From Adhaeribacter swui (GTDB lineage: Bacteria > Bacteroidota > Bacteroidia > Cytophagales > Hymenobacteraceae): 64,000 nucleotides of DNA. A model generated the notes under the pieces. That model did no database searches. It saw nothing but the letters and a program-made list of their open reading frames with translations, and was not told the origin of the DNA. How positions within the stretch are numbered: position 1 is the stretch's first letter; each line of letters opens with the position of its first letter. The position numbers and the translations under genes are program-made. Shown piece by piece: positions 45,260 to 55,186 of this stretch. Where the stretch lies: the NCBI RefSeq assembly GCF_014217805.1, contig NZ_CP055156.1:4904585-4968584 (forward strand), in the 5' to 3' direction.

Positions 45260-46408
45260 TTAAACCTGTACCCAAGCTTGTTTTTTGTTGCTTTCAATAA
45301 TTTTATCGCATAAAACCAGTTCGCGTAAGCCATCGGCAAAGGTAGGATAGCTTGGCTCAGCGGGTTGTTTGCCCTCGCGTACGGCGGCATATACTTCTTT
45401 AAATAATTGCTTAGAAGTATCCGGGAAACCTTCGTTATGACCACCTGGGAAAGATATTAAAGCGGCACTTTCGCGGTGAACCAAGGCCGGATCGCGCATT
45501 AACACTTCATTGGCACTATCACGTTTTCCGATCCATAAGCTGTTTGGTGATTCTGAAACCCAGGATACCGTTTGGTTTGATCCGGAAATTTCCAGGGCCA
45601 AGCGGTTTTTACGTCCTGCCGAAACCTGACTTACCGTTACTACGCCTTTGCTGCCATCGTTAAACCGGATCATAACGGTAGCATAATCTTCGGTATTGAT
45701 GGGCACCTCCTGGTAATCTTCGGGCTGCAACATTTTGCCGGAATACGTCTCGATAGGTTTGGTTGGCTTTTTCCGGTTAGGGTGTACCGTAGCAAAATCA
45801 GCCATAACGGCCGTAATCTCTAAGCCGGTAATGTATTCGATTAAGTCTATTAAGTGCGAGCCAATATCCGCAATAGCCCGCGATTCGCCGGATTTATCTG
45901 GTTCCAGCCGCCAGTTATAATCGGTGGCATAAAAAAGCCAATCCTGCAAATAAGAACCAATTACCGAGTGCACATTGCCTAATTCGCCTTTTACCCGCAT
46001 TGCCCGCATGTGGCGGATTAATGGGTAATAACGCAGGTTAAAGTGAATTGCATTTACTAAACCTGTTTTAGCGGCTAGTTCCACTAGTTCTTCGGCTTCG
46101 GCTACGGTGTTGGCCAAAGGCTTTTCGCAAACCACGTGCTTACCGGCCAACAAAGCAGCTTTTGCCATTGGATAATGCAGAAAGTTAGGCGTACAGATGT
46201 GCACCACTTCAATTTCCGGGTCAGCCAGCATTTTGTCGAAGTCGCCGTACGATTTTTCAATGCCTAAGCTATCGGCCTTGGAGCGGGCATATTCTTCGCT
46301 AAAATCGTTAATAGCAATTACTTCTATATCCGGTTGGCGGCGGAGCGCTTCGATGTGGGCAGGGCCAATAAAGCCTAAACCTGCTACACCTACTTTAATT
46401 TTTTTCAT
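45260..46408 (-). CDS. Gfo/Idh/MocA-family oxidoreductase
   Basis: 382 aa, cytoplasmic (no signal, unlike the gene at 1-243). NAD(P) motif VGVAGLGFIGPAHIEAL (about 6-22) and the EKPLANTVAEAEEL motif (about 95-108) with the family Lys. The C-terminal beta-sheet domain contains DIGSHLIDLIEYITG, typical of sugar and inositol dehydrogenases. Substrate not evident. Single gene with a clear Bacteroidota promoter upstream and a terminator downstream. Confidence 0.88.
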   Translation of the reverse strand: MKKIKVGVAGLGFIGPAHIEALRRQPDIEVIAINDFSEEYARSKADSLGIEKSYGDFDKMLADPEIEVVHICTPNFLHYPMAKAALLAGKHVVCEKPLANTVAEAEELVELAAKTGLVNAIHFNLRYYPLIRHMRAMRVKGELGNVHSVIGSYLQDWLFYATDYNWRLEPDKSGESRAIADIGSHLIDLIEYITGLEITAVMADFATVHPNRKKPTKPIETYSGKMLQPEDYQEVPINTEDYATVMIRFNDGSKGVVTVSQVSAGRKNRLALEISGSNQTVSWVSESPNSLWIGKRDSANEVLMRDPALVHRESAALISFPGGHNEGFPDTSKQLFKEVYAAVREGKQPAEPSYPTFADGLRELVLCDKIIESNKKQAWVQV

Positions 46409-46438
46409 AATTTAGAATAAAGGATTGGTACGAACCTT

Positions 46439-46467
46439 CAAATATATTCTTTTCCTCTGATTGCAAA
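46439..46467 (-). promoter_or_regulatory. Bacteroidota-type promoter for the oxidoreductase gene
   Basis: Minus strand: TTTG (46464-46467), 17-base spacer, TATATTTG (46439-46446). Fits the -33/-7 consensus exactly; predicted start near 46432, giving a leader of about 25 bases. Confidence 0.75.
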
Positions 46468-46643
46468 CAATAAATTTTAAGTTTAAAAGTAGAAATGCGG
46501 TTTGGCTTTAGAAAAATTGTAATAGCCGTAATAGCGAGCTATATTTTTCTAAAAAATTGAAAAATATTTAAAAATCCGTCTGAAGCCTAAAGCTTACTTT
46601 CCATTAAATAAGCAAAGCAGTATGTAAATTATAGATTATGAGA

Positions 46644-47657
46644 TTAATCCTCTACCACAGTGCGCAGCCTTCTTAAACCATCTCGAAGAATAAGGTAAAA
46701 CACGTATAAGAAACCAACTAAAAGTCCGGCAATAGCACCTTTAATTGCTTGTTTTTCAATAGTGCCGCTGGCAGGTTTACCGAAAGTAATAAACCGATCA
46801 ATAATCTCGATTTCAGAATTTATATATAAAAGCCGGTCTATTTGCAATTGTTGGTCATAAATCCGGAAATCCTCGCGGTAAACATTTATTGGATCAGATT
46901 CTTTGTCATTTAAAGTGACGTTGGTTCCTTCTTTTCCGGATCCTCGGGTAATATAACTTAGTGCCATGTATCTTTTTAAGGTATCTAAGTTTTGGGATTC
47001 CCGAGCTAATTTGGCCCTGCGGTTAAGTAAGTTTTTTCTTTCGATGGCAATACGTTTATTAACAAACTTGTTGTTTTTAATATAGTTAACAAGTGTAGTA
47101 TCTAAACCCACCAACGTGGTAGTATCATACACTTGCACTTTAATCTGAAAAGTAGAGTCGCTGTGGTTTAAGATAAGTGAATCTAGCCGGCGCTGACTTC
47201 CCTCGTTATTCTTATAAAGGTCAATCAGCATTTTCATGTTGGGCGAAATCATTTTATCCACTTCAATTTTACGAAGGGTTTTAGCTTTTTCGGGGCTTAT
47301 TTTTAATAGGTTAGCCAATACCCGGTAATTGCCTTCACCGCATAACCGATCCAGGTTCTGAATGGAGTTACCTAAAAACTCACCCCGGTAATAGGCTGAA
47401 TTTAAAGTCATCCGGGATTCGTAATAAGGCTTTACATAAAAGTAATAACCTATTCCTGACAAAGCCCCCAATACAATTAAGGCAAGAATTATTTTATATT
47501 TAGCAAAAGTTATATCAATAGTTAAAAAGAAGAACCTCAGTAAATTTTTAAAAAAATTACTTATAGCCTTACCTACGGCTACGAATAGTTTACCGAGGTC
47601 AATTTCTTCTTCACTGGAATCCGGACTTTTAGATTTAGTATTCTCTGGATGATTCAT
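46644..47657 (-). CDS. Wzz-like polysaccharide chain-length determinant
   Basis: 337 aa. A cytoplasmic N-terminus, first membrane helix around 55-75 (IILALIVLGALSGIGYYFYV), a long periplasmic part with predicted coiled coils, and a second helix near the C-terminus (about 303-322, IAGLLVGFLYVFYLIL). This is the two-helix polysaccharide copolymerase topology, without a tyrosine-kinase domain. It probably controls chain length of the polymer made by the plus-strand genes that follow; it faces away from them, suggesting separate regulation. Confidence 0.75.
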   Translation of the reverse strand: MNHPENTKSKSPDSSEEEIDLGKLFVAVGKAISNFFKNLLRFFFLTIDITFAKYKIILALIVLGALSGIGYYFYVKPYYESRMTLNSAYYRGEFLGNSIQNLDRLCGEGNYRVLANLLKISPEKAKTLRKIEVDKMISPNMKMLIDLYKNNEGSQRRLDSLILNHSDSTFQIKVQVYDTTTLVGLDTTLVNYIKNNKFVNKRIAIERKNLLNRRAKLARESQNLDTLKRYMALSYITRGSGKEGTNVTLNDKESDPINVYREDFRIYDQQLQIDRLLYINSEIEIIDRFITFGKPASGTIEKQAIKGAIAGLLVGFLYVFYLILRDGLRRLRTVVED

Positions 47658-48402
47658 TAGGAAAATAAATGAAATACGAATTTATAGTTTTTTCCGCCTG
47701 AAAACATAGGATTTTAAAAATCCTTAGGAAATTACTTAATTTTACACTTTTACGATGGCAAAATACAGTTGATAGTTTAAGCTGTTGCAAACTAAACCTT
47801 ATTTGATTTCAAGGTATAAGCGACGAACTAATTAAAGAGCAAAAGATTATTGTTTAAAACAGCTAAATTATTAAGTATTAGATTTTAAAGGAGATTTAAT
47901 ATTTATAATTTGTTATATAATGAAACAAACATATTTTAATAGCTTAAGTGCTTTATTATTAAATTTTTAAAAAATCCATAATGTATAGTAGCTTTGCAGC
48001 TTACACTCAAAAATAACCTGCAACTAATTTAACTAAAAAACTCAGGCTAAATTTAAAGTAATTAGTTTAAAATGTTATAGCTAGAGTATAGGTAATAATT
48101 TTATAAAATAATAGTATAATATAACCTTTTACCTAATACTTCAAGAGTTGTCAAATAAATTAATTTTTTTAATAATAAAGTCACCAGAATATTTACATGA
48201 GCTTAGTGGAAAGCACACAAAAACACTGGCATCTTTAAAGTAATTTAATAGTTAGTAACAGGCAAATATCGAAGCAAAGAGTTCTAAAAAAGTTATAGCT
48301 ATAAAACAGATTTTAAGTTAATAAATAATTTGAATACTAGTTCGAATTTAAAATTTATAAAAATGATTTTTCAATAGAAAAGTCTAATTCATCTTAATTT
48401 TA
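47658..48402. other. AT-rich intergenic region before the polysaccharide genes
   Basis: 745 bases, the longest gene-free stretch in the window and among its most AT-rich. A plus-strand -7-like element TAGCTTTG lies at 47989-47996 but has no TTTG at the expected upstream distance; if used, the first gene would have a leader of about 400 bases. An 8-bp inverted repeat AGGATTTT/AAAATCCT lies at 47708-47724, near the Wzz-like gene start. No coding frame is supported. Confidence 0.5.
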
Positions 48403-49680
48403 ATGATTGATTTAATAAAGAAGTATATAAAAAGTGAAGTTATAAAAAACTTTTTTGTATACTCATTTGGTGCAATTTTTTTAAAAGGAGTTACTTTTTT
48501 TTTAATACCCATATACACTAAAATATTAAAACCAGAAGAATTTGGCCAACTAGAATTAATTAACACAGTAATTAGTATCCTGAGTATTATCTATGGGTTT
48601 GGTTTAACACAACTCGTTTTTATTAAATATTTTAAATTAAATAAAGAAGAAAAAAAGACTTTTTTAACTAAAATTAATTTAATCTATATAGGATTAGCTG
48701 TGCCTTTATTTGCATTAACTGCCATCTTTTTGTTAAATAATAATATTTTTTCTTTACCTAATAATTCGTTTAGCATTATAACGTTAATTTTATTATCAGC
48801 ATTTTTAACGTTTTTTCAACTTAATTTTTTTTCAATTTCACAATTAGAAAAAAAGGCCGTATTTCTCACTAATTTTAAATTACTTTCCGGAATACTGGTA
48901 CTTGTCCTTAATGTCATATTAGTCTACTACTATCGGTTGGGTATATCAGGAATATTATTTTCAAACTTTGCAGTACTACTATTAACGGCTTTATTTATTA
49001 TAACCAAAAATAAAGAATATTTTAGCTTTGCCAGTATAAACAAAATTCAGAAAAAGGAGGTAGCTGATCTTCTAAAAATGGGCATTCCTTTTATTCTCTC
49101 TTCGCTTTCGTCCTGGTTAATGATTGCAGCAGATCGTTGGTTGATTGCTTATTTTCTACAACCTTCAAGCGTAGGTATTTATTCTGTTGCCTTTAAGTTC
49201 GCAATAGTGTTTGAGCCTCTTTTGATTGCTCCAATATTGAGTGTTTATAATCCTTATATCTTTGAAAAATTTAAAAGAAACAACCTAAATCAAAATTCTT
49301 TAAAATTAATAGTTGGTGTAATTTGTATATTTTTCTTACTAAGTATTATAAGCTATTTAGGGGCAAACTTAATGATAGATGAAAGTTTTAGTGAATCCTT
49401 ATCCCTTATTCCTATATTAGTACTCGGGTTTGCCTTTAGTTTATTAGCTCAGGTTTTTGCTGCCCTAATGATATATCAAAATAAATCTAAGTTACTGGTT
49501 CAAAATGTGTTAATTTCATCGTTAATTAATATTTTTATCAATTGCATTTTTATTAAATATTTTGGATTGTTTGGTGTTGCTACTGCTTTTTTACTAAGTA
49601 ATTTTACCTGGTTTCTGCTTACGTTTTTTCAAAATTATAAATTAAAACAGAAGTTAAAACTTGCTGCTGTTTACCACTAA
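48403..49680 (+). CDS. Polysaccharide flippase, Wzx-like
   Basis: 425 aa, about 12-14 membrane helices, starting with NFFVYSFGAIFLKGVTFFLIPIYTKILKPEEFGQL, the typical N-terminus of MOP-superfamily oligosaccharide flippases. Predicted to move the undecaprenyl-linked repeat unit to the periplasmic face. It is the first plus-strand gene of the polysaccharide block and very AT-rich, typical of exchangeable surface-antigen genes. Confidence 0.88.
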   Translation: MIDLIKKYIKSEVIKNFFVYSFGAIFLKGVTFFLIPIYTKILKPEEFGQLELINTVISILSIIYGFGLTQLVFIKYFKLNKEEKKTFLTKINLIYIGLAVPLFALTAIFLLNNNIFSLPNNSFSIITLILLSAFLTFFQLNFFSISQLEKKAVFLTNFKLLSGILVLVLNVILVYYYRLGISGILFSNFAVLLLTALFIITKNKEYFSFASINKIQKKEVADLLKMGIPFILSSLSSWLMIAADRWLIAYFLQPSSVGIYSVAFKFAIVFEPLLIAPILSVYNPYIFEKFKRNNLNQNSLKLIVGVICIFFLLSIISYLGANLMIDESFSESLSLIPILVLGFAFSLLAQVFAALMIYQNKSKLLVQNVLISSLINIFINCIFIKYFGLFGVATAFLLSNFTWFLLTFFQNYKLKQKLKLAAVYH

Positions 49681-49693
49681 TTTTTAACCTAAA

Positions 49694-50440
49694 ATGAGAG
49701 ATTTAGTTTTACGTTGCGCTAATATAGCATTTATTAAACGAGCGCCTGCGTTCTGGAATGAGTTTAAATTGTTTCGCAAGAAAACTGAATTACTAGCGGA
49801 TAACCGTTTTGAAATAAGTGCCAGTAATATTTATCCTTGTATGAACGACCGGACAGTTGCTACTGATTTTGACCGGCATTACATCCTACATCCGGCCTGG
49901 GCAGCCAGAATTATTAAAGAAACAAACCCGGAGTTTCATATTGATATATCTTCCAGTTTGAGTTTTTGTACCATGCTTTCTGCTTTTATACCTGTTAAAT
50001 TTTATGATTACAGGCCAGCCCATTTAAACTTATCTAATTTAGATTCACAACATGGCGATTTACATAATCTGCCGTTTGCTGATAACAGCGTAAGCTCTTT
50101 ATCTTGTATGCATGTAATTGAGCATATTGGCTTGGGAAGATATGGTGAACCCATTGATCCGCAGGGAGATTTAAAAGCAATTAATGAACTTAAACGCGTT
50201 TTAAAGAAAGATGGAACATTATTGTTTGTAACACCAGTTGGTAAGCCCAAAATCATGTTTAATGCCCATCGTATTTACTCTTTCTCGCAAATACAGAGTT
50301 ATTTTAAAGAATTAGAATTAGTTGGTTTTTCGCTAGTACCTGATGATCCGAAAGTTGCCGGATTAATAACAAATGCTACCCAAGAAATGTCAGATAAGCA
50401 AGAATATGGCTGCGGTTGCTTTTGGTTTAAAAAGAAGTAA
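49694..50440 (+). CDS. DUF268/methyltransferase-like protein
   Basis: 248 aa. The central part has a class I methyltransferase-like core: FHIDISSSLSF, DYRPAHLNL, then HGDLHNLPFADNSVSSLSCMHVIEHIGLGRYG and LKRVLKKDGTLLFVTPVGKP. The C-terminus has a GCGCFWF motif. This layout matches the DUF268 family that I recall from polysaccharide loci. The SAM-binding GxGxG loop is degenerate (DISSSLS), so methylation of a sugar is plausible but not certain. Confidence 0.65.
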   Translation: MRDLVLRCANIAFIKRAPAFWNEFKLFRKKTELLADNRFEISASNIYPCMNDRTVATDFDRHYILHPAWAARIIKETNPEFHIDISSSLSFCTMLSAFIPVKFYDYRPAHLNLSNLDSQHGDLHNLPFADNSVSSLSCMHVIEHIGLGRYGEPIDPQGDLKAINELKRVLKKDGTLLFVTPVGKPKIMFNAHRIYSFSQIQSYFKELELVGFSLVPDDPKVAGLITNATQEMSDKQEYGCGCFWFKKK

Positions 50441-50448
50441 ACTCATCT

Positions 50449-51474
50449 ATGAAAGCATCTATTCTTCGTATTTTAAATAAAATTTTAAAAGAAACACATC
50501 TTCAGGTAAGAGGTCGTCAGCAAATAGCTGCCGAAAACAAATACATTTCCTTTTTAGAAAGTTTAGTTTTAAATTCTAATCCAGAGCACTTTCAACATAA
50601 TTTAGAAGAACCTTTATCAGTAGAGTTAATTATCTTTTCCAAAGATAGGGCGATGCAATTGTATGCTTTATTAGAAAGTATAATTTACAATTTTTCAGAA
50701 CCAATTAAAACTCATATTTTATATAGATCATCTTCTGATCAACAAGAAAAAAGCTATCAAGAAGTAAGAAAATGCGTAGCTGGCCATAATTTTAATTTTG
50801 TAAAAGAACAAAGTTTCCGGCAAGATTTAATACAGTTAATTCAAAATATTAAATCCACAAAAATCTTTTTCCTGGTAGATGACATCGTATTTACTGAGCC
50901 TTTAAATATTAGGGATTTTGTAAGTATTAATACAAACCAGTATGTAGCTTCCCTAAGGTTAGGCAAACATTTAAACTTCTGTTACACGTTGCAAAAAGAA
51001 CAACCATTACCTTTGTTCTTTCAAGAAAAAGAAGCGGGGATTGCAGACGATAAGATTTACTGGAACTGGGATGAAGGTACTTTGGATTGGCATTATCCCC
51101 TTTCGGTAGATGGACATTTATTTTCAACATTTGAAATCAAAAGTATGCTCCCGTTAATGAATTTTAAAGCGCCAAATTCTTTGGAAGAAGAAATGCAAAC
51201 ATTTGCTCCCTTGTATTTAAAAAGAAAAGGTGTTGCGTACTGGAAAGCTAAAATTTTAAATATTCCATGCAATAAAGTTCAAGAAGAAAATAATAATATT
51301 TCGGCGGAAGAAGACGTAGCGTATTTTCTTAAAAAGTGGAATGAAGGTTATCAGATTGATTTTTTAAAATTGCAACATTTTGTTAATACCAGTGTTCACC
51401 AGTACGTTGCTTTAGAATATGTAGAAAGAAAGCAGGATAAAGTAAATATTATTAATTCCAAAATAGATAGATGA
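50449..51474 (+). CDS. Putative GT-A-like glycosyltransferase
   Basis: 341 aa. LSVELIIFSKDRAMQLYALLESI (about 57-79) is the first strand and helix of a GT2-like fold, and FFLVDDIVFTEP (about 143-154) has a VDD metal-binding-like motif. The rest is not familiar, and similarity to known families is weak by eye. Starts 8 bases after the previous gene and overlaps the next by 4 bases (ATGA), so it belongs to the operon. Confidence 0.6.
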   Translation: MKASILRILNKILKETHLQVRGRQQIAAENKYISFLESLVLNSNPEHFQHNLEEPLSVELIIFSKDRAMQLYALLESIIYNFSEPIKTHILYRSSSDQQEKSYQEVRKCVAGHNFNFVKEQSFRQDLIQLIQNIKSTKIFFLVDDIVFTEPLNIRDFVSINTNQYVASLRLGKHLNFCYTLQKEQPLPLFFQEKEAGIADDKIYWNWDEGTLDWHYPLSVDGHLFSTFEIKSMLPLMNFKAPNSLEEEMQTFAPLYLKRKGVAYWKAKILNIPCNKVQEENNNISAEEDVAYFLKKWNEGYQIDFLKLQHFVNTSVHQYVALEYVERKQDKVNIINSKIDR

Positions 51475-52493
51475 ATACAGTTAAAGTAACAGTTTTAATG
51501 GCTGTTTATAATGGAGAGGCTTACATTCATCAATCTGTTAGCAGTGTACTACAGCAAACTTTTAAAAATTTTGAATTACTAATAATTAACGACGGTTCAA
51601 CTGATGATAGTATCAAAATTGTGGAGAGCTTTAATGATCCCCGAATACGAATTATACATAATGAAAAAAATTTAGGTTTAGTTTCTACCAGGAATAAAGG
51701 CTTACGGGAAGCCAGAGGAGAATACATAGCTATTTTAGATTGTGATGATTTAGCTTTAAAAGCCAGACTTAAAATCCAAGTAGATTTTCTGGATAGTCAC
51801 CCTGATTGCGGGTTAGTTAGTTCGAATATAATTATAATTGACTCAAACAATAATCAAGTTAAAACTATAAAGTATACAGGTTCTTCAGAATATATTAAAG
51901 CACAACTTTTTTTTAATAACTATATTGCCCAATCCTCGGTAATGATCAGAAAAAAAGCTCTAAAGGGCATCATTTATCGTGATGAGTTCCCGCCTGCAGA
52001 AGATTATGATTTGTGGGTCCGGTTAGCTGAAATAGCTAAGTTTAAGATTATTCAACAAAACTTAACTTATTACAGAGTGCATGATTCTAATATTTCAATT
52101 ACTAAGGCTAAAGTAGCAGATGAGGCAGTAAAAAAAATATTGTTATACCAATTACGCGAACTAGGAATTACACCAACCGAAAAAGAGTTTGACCTTCATA
52201 TAAAGGTGGCTGGTTTTAAAGTAGAAAGAAGTTTAGAATTTATTGAGCATAGCAAAAATTGGCTAATTAAAATATACGAAGCTAATTTAAGAAATAATAA
52301 ATTTCCTATTACTGCTTTTCACAAAGTAATACTTGAACGTTATATGGTAATTTGCGGAAATTCTGGTACAGGTTTAAAAGGGTTTTTTAAATTTTTAAAT
52401 TTTCCTTTATTTAGATTAGCCAACATTGGCTATAAAGATCTAGGTAAAATACTTCTAAAAAGTTTGATTAAGTATCAAACTAAAACCATGTAA
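51471..52493 (+). CDS. Family 2 glycosyltransferase
   Basis: 340 aa. GT2 motifs: VLMAVYNGEAYIHQSVSSVLQQT (about 8-30), INDGSTDDSI (about 40-49), AILDCDDLALKARL with the DxD-like metal site (about 90-103). C-terminal catalytic region PPAEDYDLWVRLAE (about 170-183). Transfers a sugar to the lipid-linked repeat unit; donor and linkage unknown. Translation coupled to the preceding gene. Confidence 0.88.
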   Translation: MNTVKVTVLMAVYNGEAYIHQSVSSVLQQTFKNFELLIINDGSTDDSIKIVESFNDPRIRIIHNEKNLGLVSTRNKGLREARGEYIAILDCDDLALKARLKIQVDFLDSHPDCGLVSSNIIIIDSNNNQVKTIKYTGSSEYIKAQLFFNNYIAQSSVMIRKKALKGIIYRDEFPPAEDYDLWVRLAEIAKFKIIQQNLTYYRVHDSNISITKAKVADEAVKKILLYQLRELGITPTEKEFDLHIKVAGFKVERSLEFIEHSKNWLIKIYEANLRNNKFPITAFHKVILERYMVICGNSGTGLKGFFKFLNFPLFRLANIGYKDLGKILLKSLIKYQTKTM

Positions 52494-52513
52494 AATTTTT
52501 AGATTGTATATTA

Positions 52514-54172
52514 ATGTTTATCAAATTAACTCGGTTTATGAAGTTACATTTGTTATTCATATGGTTTATTCAAATTAGTTTACCATTGGCCGCTCAATGG
52601 AAGCAAGAAGAATTTGTTATTGGTACATACTTGGATCCATCATTATCTTCGGATAAAGATCATGTAAAAGATTCTTTATCTTTTTTATTAGCCAAGAATG
52701 CCCATTTTAATTTATTAACAGGATATAGAGATGATCGGTATCAAACAGTAGATAGAAGCGAACAGGAAACTATGTATCAATTAGATTTGGCGCATAAATT
52801 AGGATTGAAAATGATTGTTGCTGACGATCGTTTTTTTCATTTAAAGCCTTTTAATCCATTAGCCGCGGATCTAGTAAAAAAATTTTATTTAAATTTAAGT
52901 CCAACGCAAAGGAGTGCATTGTATGGATATCGACTAATTGATGAACCGCAAATATCTGATTCTTTATTTGTTAAACCTTGGGTAAAATATTTTAATAATA
53001 TTGACCCGGTTAAAATGTCTTATGTTAATCTATTGCCTGGCTATGCATTTACAAAAAGTAAAGATTATGATAAGTATTTAAGAACTTATTTGGCTGATTC
53101 TGCCGGGCTATCTTCTAATATTCAAGTTGCTTCATACGATTTTTATCCTTTTTTAAGTAAATCAATCCGTTTAGGATATTTTCAGAATATTGAGCAAATT
53201 AGAAAATATGCCAATGACCGGCCTTTTTGGTTTTACACAAATACTTCAAAGCATTTAGATTATTTAGAGCCTGAAGAAAAACATTTAAAATTTATGTCTT
53301 TTTGTCCTTTAGCTTATGGGGCTAAAGGCATTCTGCATTTTTCTTATGAAACGGTGCCCGCCTTAGATGAATTTAAATATTCGGATGCTCTTGTTGATCG
53401 AAATGGTAAGCCTACTAAAAAGTATTTCATTGTAAAAAATATTAACAGTTTTTTAAAAGACATTGTAGGACCTATTACTATGAATAGTGAGTATTTGGGA
53501 ACCTTCCATTTAACTAATCAAGATAAATATGATAAATACCCGAATTATCAAGTATTAAATCCAAGAACGCCAATTATTTCCCATGTATCTAACGATAATG
53601 TTTTATTAGGAATTTTCAAAGACAAAAAGAATAGCAACAAATTCTATATTTATTTAGTAAACAAATCCCTTGAATCAATAAATAATGTAGATGTTTATAT
53701 CAAAGCTAGTAATTTAGTAGATATTTATAAGTACAGTTCAATCAATCATGGAGAAGGAACTAGTGGTAAAACCGGAATTTATTTTACTCATGTAAATAGC
53801 ATGAATAAATATGTTACAAACATAGATAAAATAGAAGGAGGGGGAATGGTAGTTTTAGAAACAAATTTTAATTTTTCATCCCAGTTAAACCGCAATAATT
53901 TAGTTAATATAAATACAGCAGGTTTTTATTGTATTCCTAATCCTATAAAAGACCAGGCTATTGTTAAATATTCGTTGGATCAGCCAGGTGATATAACTTT
54001 AAAAGTTATTAACGCAGTAGGCAAAGAAGTTAAATTGTTAGTTCAAGGTAAAAAGGAGGCTGCAGGAGATTATTATACTAATCTGGATTTATCATTTTTT
54101 TCTCCAGGTATTTATACCTGTATATTACTAACTAATAATAAAGTTAAAGCCTTAAAAATACTCAAAGTTTGA
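52514..54172 (+). CDS. Secreted glycoside-hydrolase-like protein with T9SS sorting domain
   Basis: 552 aa. Signal peptide ending PLAAQ (about 22-28; Met9 is an alternative start). The main part looks like a TIM barrel: FVIGTYLDP, LGLKMIVADDRF, LYGYRLIDEPQ (about 134-144, acid/base-like Glu), VASYDFYPFLSK (about 210-221) and RPFWFYTNTS. The last 80 residues (IPNPIKDQAIVKYSLDQPGDI to the end LKILKV) match a type A T9SS C-terminal sorting domain, so it is exported across the outer membrane. It sits inside the glycosyltransferase run, 20 bases from each neighbour. Possibly trims or remodels the polymer. Confidence 0.75.
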   Translation: MFIKLTRFMKLHLLFIWFIQISLPLAAQWKQEEFVIGTYLDPSLSSDKDHVKDSLSFLLAKNAHFNLLTGYRDDRYQTVDRSEQETMYQLDLAHKLGLKMIVADDRFFHLKPFNPLAADLVKKFYLNLSPTQRSALYGYRLIDEPQISDSLFVKPWVKYFNNIDPVKMSYVNLLPGYAFTKSKDYDKYLRTYLADSAGLSSNIQVASYDFYPFLSKSIRLGYFQNIEQIRKYANDRPFWFYTNTSKHLDYLEPEEKHLKFMSFCPLAYGAKGILHFSYETVPALDEFKYSDALVDRNGKPTKKYFIVKNINSFLKDIVGPITMNSEYLGTFHLTNQDKYDKYPNYQVLNPRTPIISHVSNDNVLLGIFKDKKNSNKFYIYLVNKSLESINNVDVYIKASNLVDIYKYSSINHGEGTSGKTGIYFTHVNSMNKYVTNIDKIEGGGMVVLETNFNFSSQLNRNNLVNINTAGFYCIPNPIKDQAIVKYSLDQPGDITLKVINAVGKEVKLLVQGKKEAAGDYYTNLDLSFFSPGIYTCILLTNNKVKALKILKV

Positions 54173-54190
54173 TTTCTGTATTTTAGATAA

Positions 54191-55186
54191 ATGGATTTGT
54201 TTTCTATGCCAACTATTTCAATAATTATTCCTTGCTTTAATTATGGTAAATTTATATCTAAAACCTTAGATTGCCTTTTAGAGCAAACTTTTACTGATTG
54301 GGAATGTATTATTGTGGACGATGGATCAACGGACAATTCTTCCGCTGTTATAAAAAGCTATGGCGAGAATGATCATAGATTTCGATACCTTTATCAGACT
54401 AATAAAGGTCTTTCTTCTGCTCGCAATTCCGGTATTTTAGAAAGCAAAGGCATTTACATACAACTACTTGATGCTGATGATCTTATAGAAATTTGTAAAC
54501 TTGAAGTTCATAATAAATTTCTGAATGATAATCCGGAAGTAGATATTGTTTACAGTTCTGTTCGCTATTTTCGAACAGATTTTCCTCAAGAAAGGCTGTA
54601 CTCAATGAATAGAATCAATAAATATTGGATGCCGAATGTATCGGGTTCCGGTAAAGAAGTAATTAATCATTTAATTGAAAATAATATTTTTGCTTCCAAC
54701 TGTCCTTTAATCAGGAAATCTGTGTTTAGTAAGGCAGGTTATTTTAACGAATCATATAAGTTTTTAGAAGATTGGGAATTTTGGTTAAGATGCGCTTTAA
54801 ATAACCTAAATTTTCAATATGTAGACTTCCCAAAATCTTTGGCCTTAGTCCGTGTTCATAGCACCAGTATGAGTAAAAGTATTTGGTCTATGCGGTATGT
54901 AGAATATGAAATGAAATTAAATTTAAAAAAACAGGTTCATGACAAGGAAATAGAAGAAACTATTGATGCGCAATTAATAAAATTAAAAAAAATATTAATT
55001 TCAATTGCTTTGTATGACCTTTTTTTAGGTAAAGGTTCTTCATTTAAGGATAAAATAAAAATTGTAACCGAAGAATCCTCCTTTATGGGGGCTGTTTATC
55101 ATATTTTTAAAAATAAGTATTTCCCGGTTATTGATTTAGGTAAGATATTATTTTATGGTAAACAGTTAATTAAGTCTTCAAAATGA
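54191..55186 (+). CDS. Family 2 glycosyltransferase
   Basis: 331 aa. ISIIIPCFNYGKFISKTLDCLLEQT (about 8-32), VDDGSTDNSSAVIKSY (about 40-55), LLDADDLIEICKLE with DxD (about 92-105), and FLEDWEFWLRCAL (about 193-205). The C-terminus is lysine-rich and may touch the membrane. Two possible starts (Met1, Met6). Overlaps the next gene by 4 bases. Confidence 0.88.
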   Translation: MDLFSMPTISIIIPCFNYGKFISKTLDCLLEQTFTDWECIIVDDGSTDNSSAVIKSYGENDHRFRYLYQTNKGLSSARNSGILESKGIYIQLLDADDLIEICKLEVHNKFLNDNPEVDIVYSSVRYFRTDFPQERLYSMNRINKYWMPNVSGSGKEVINHLIENNIFASNCPLIRKSVFSKAGYFNESYKFLEDWEFWLRCALNNLNFQYVDFPKSLALVRVHSTSMSKSIWSMRYVEYEMKLNLKKQVHDKEIEETIDAQLIKLKKILISIALYDLFLGKGSSFKDKIKIVTEESSFMGAVYHIFKNKYFPVIDLGKILFYGKQLIKSSK

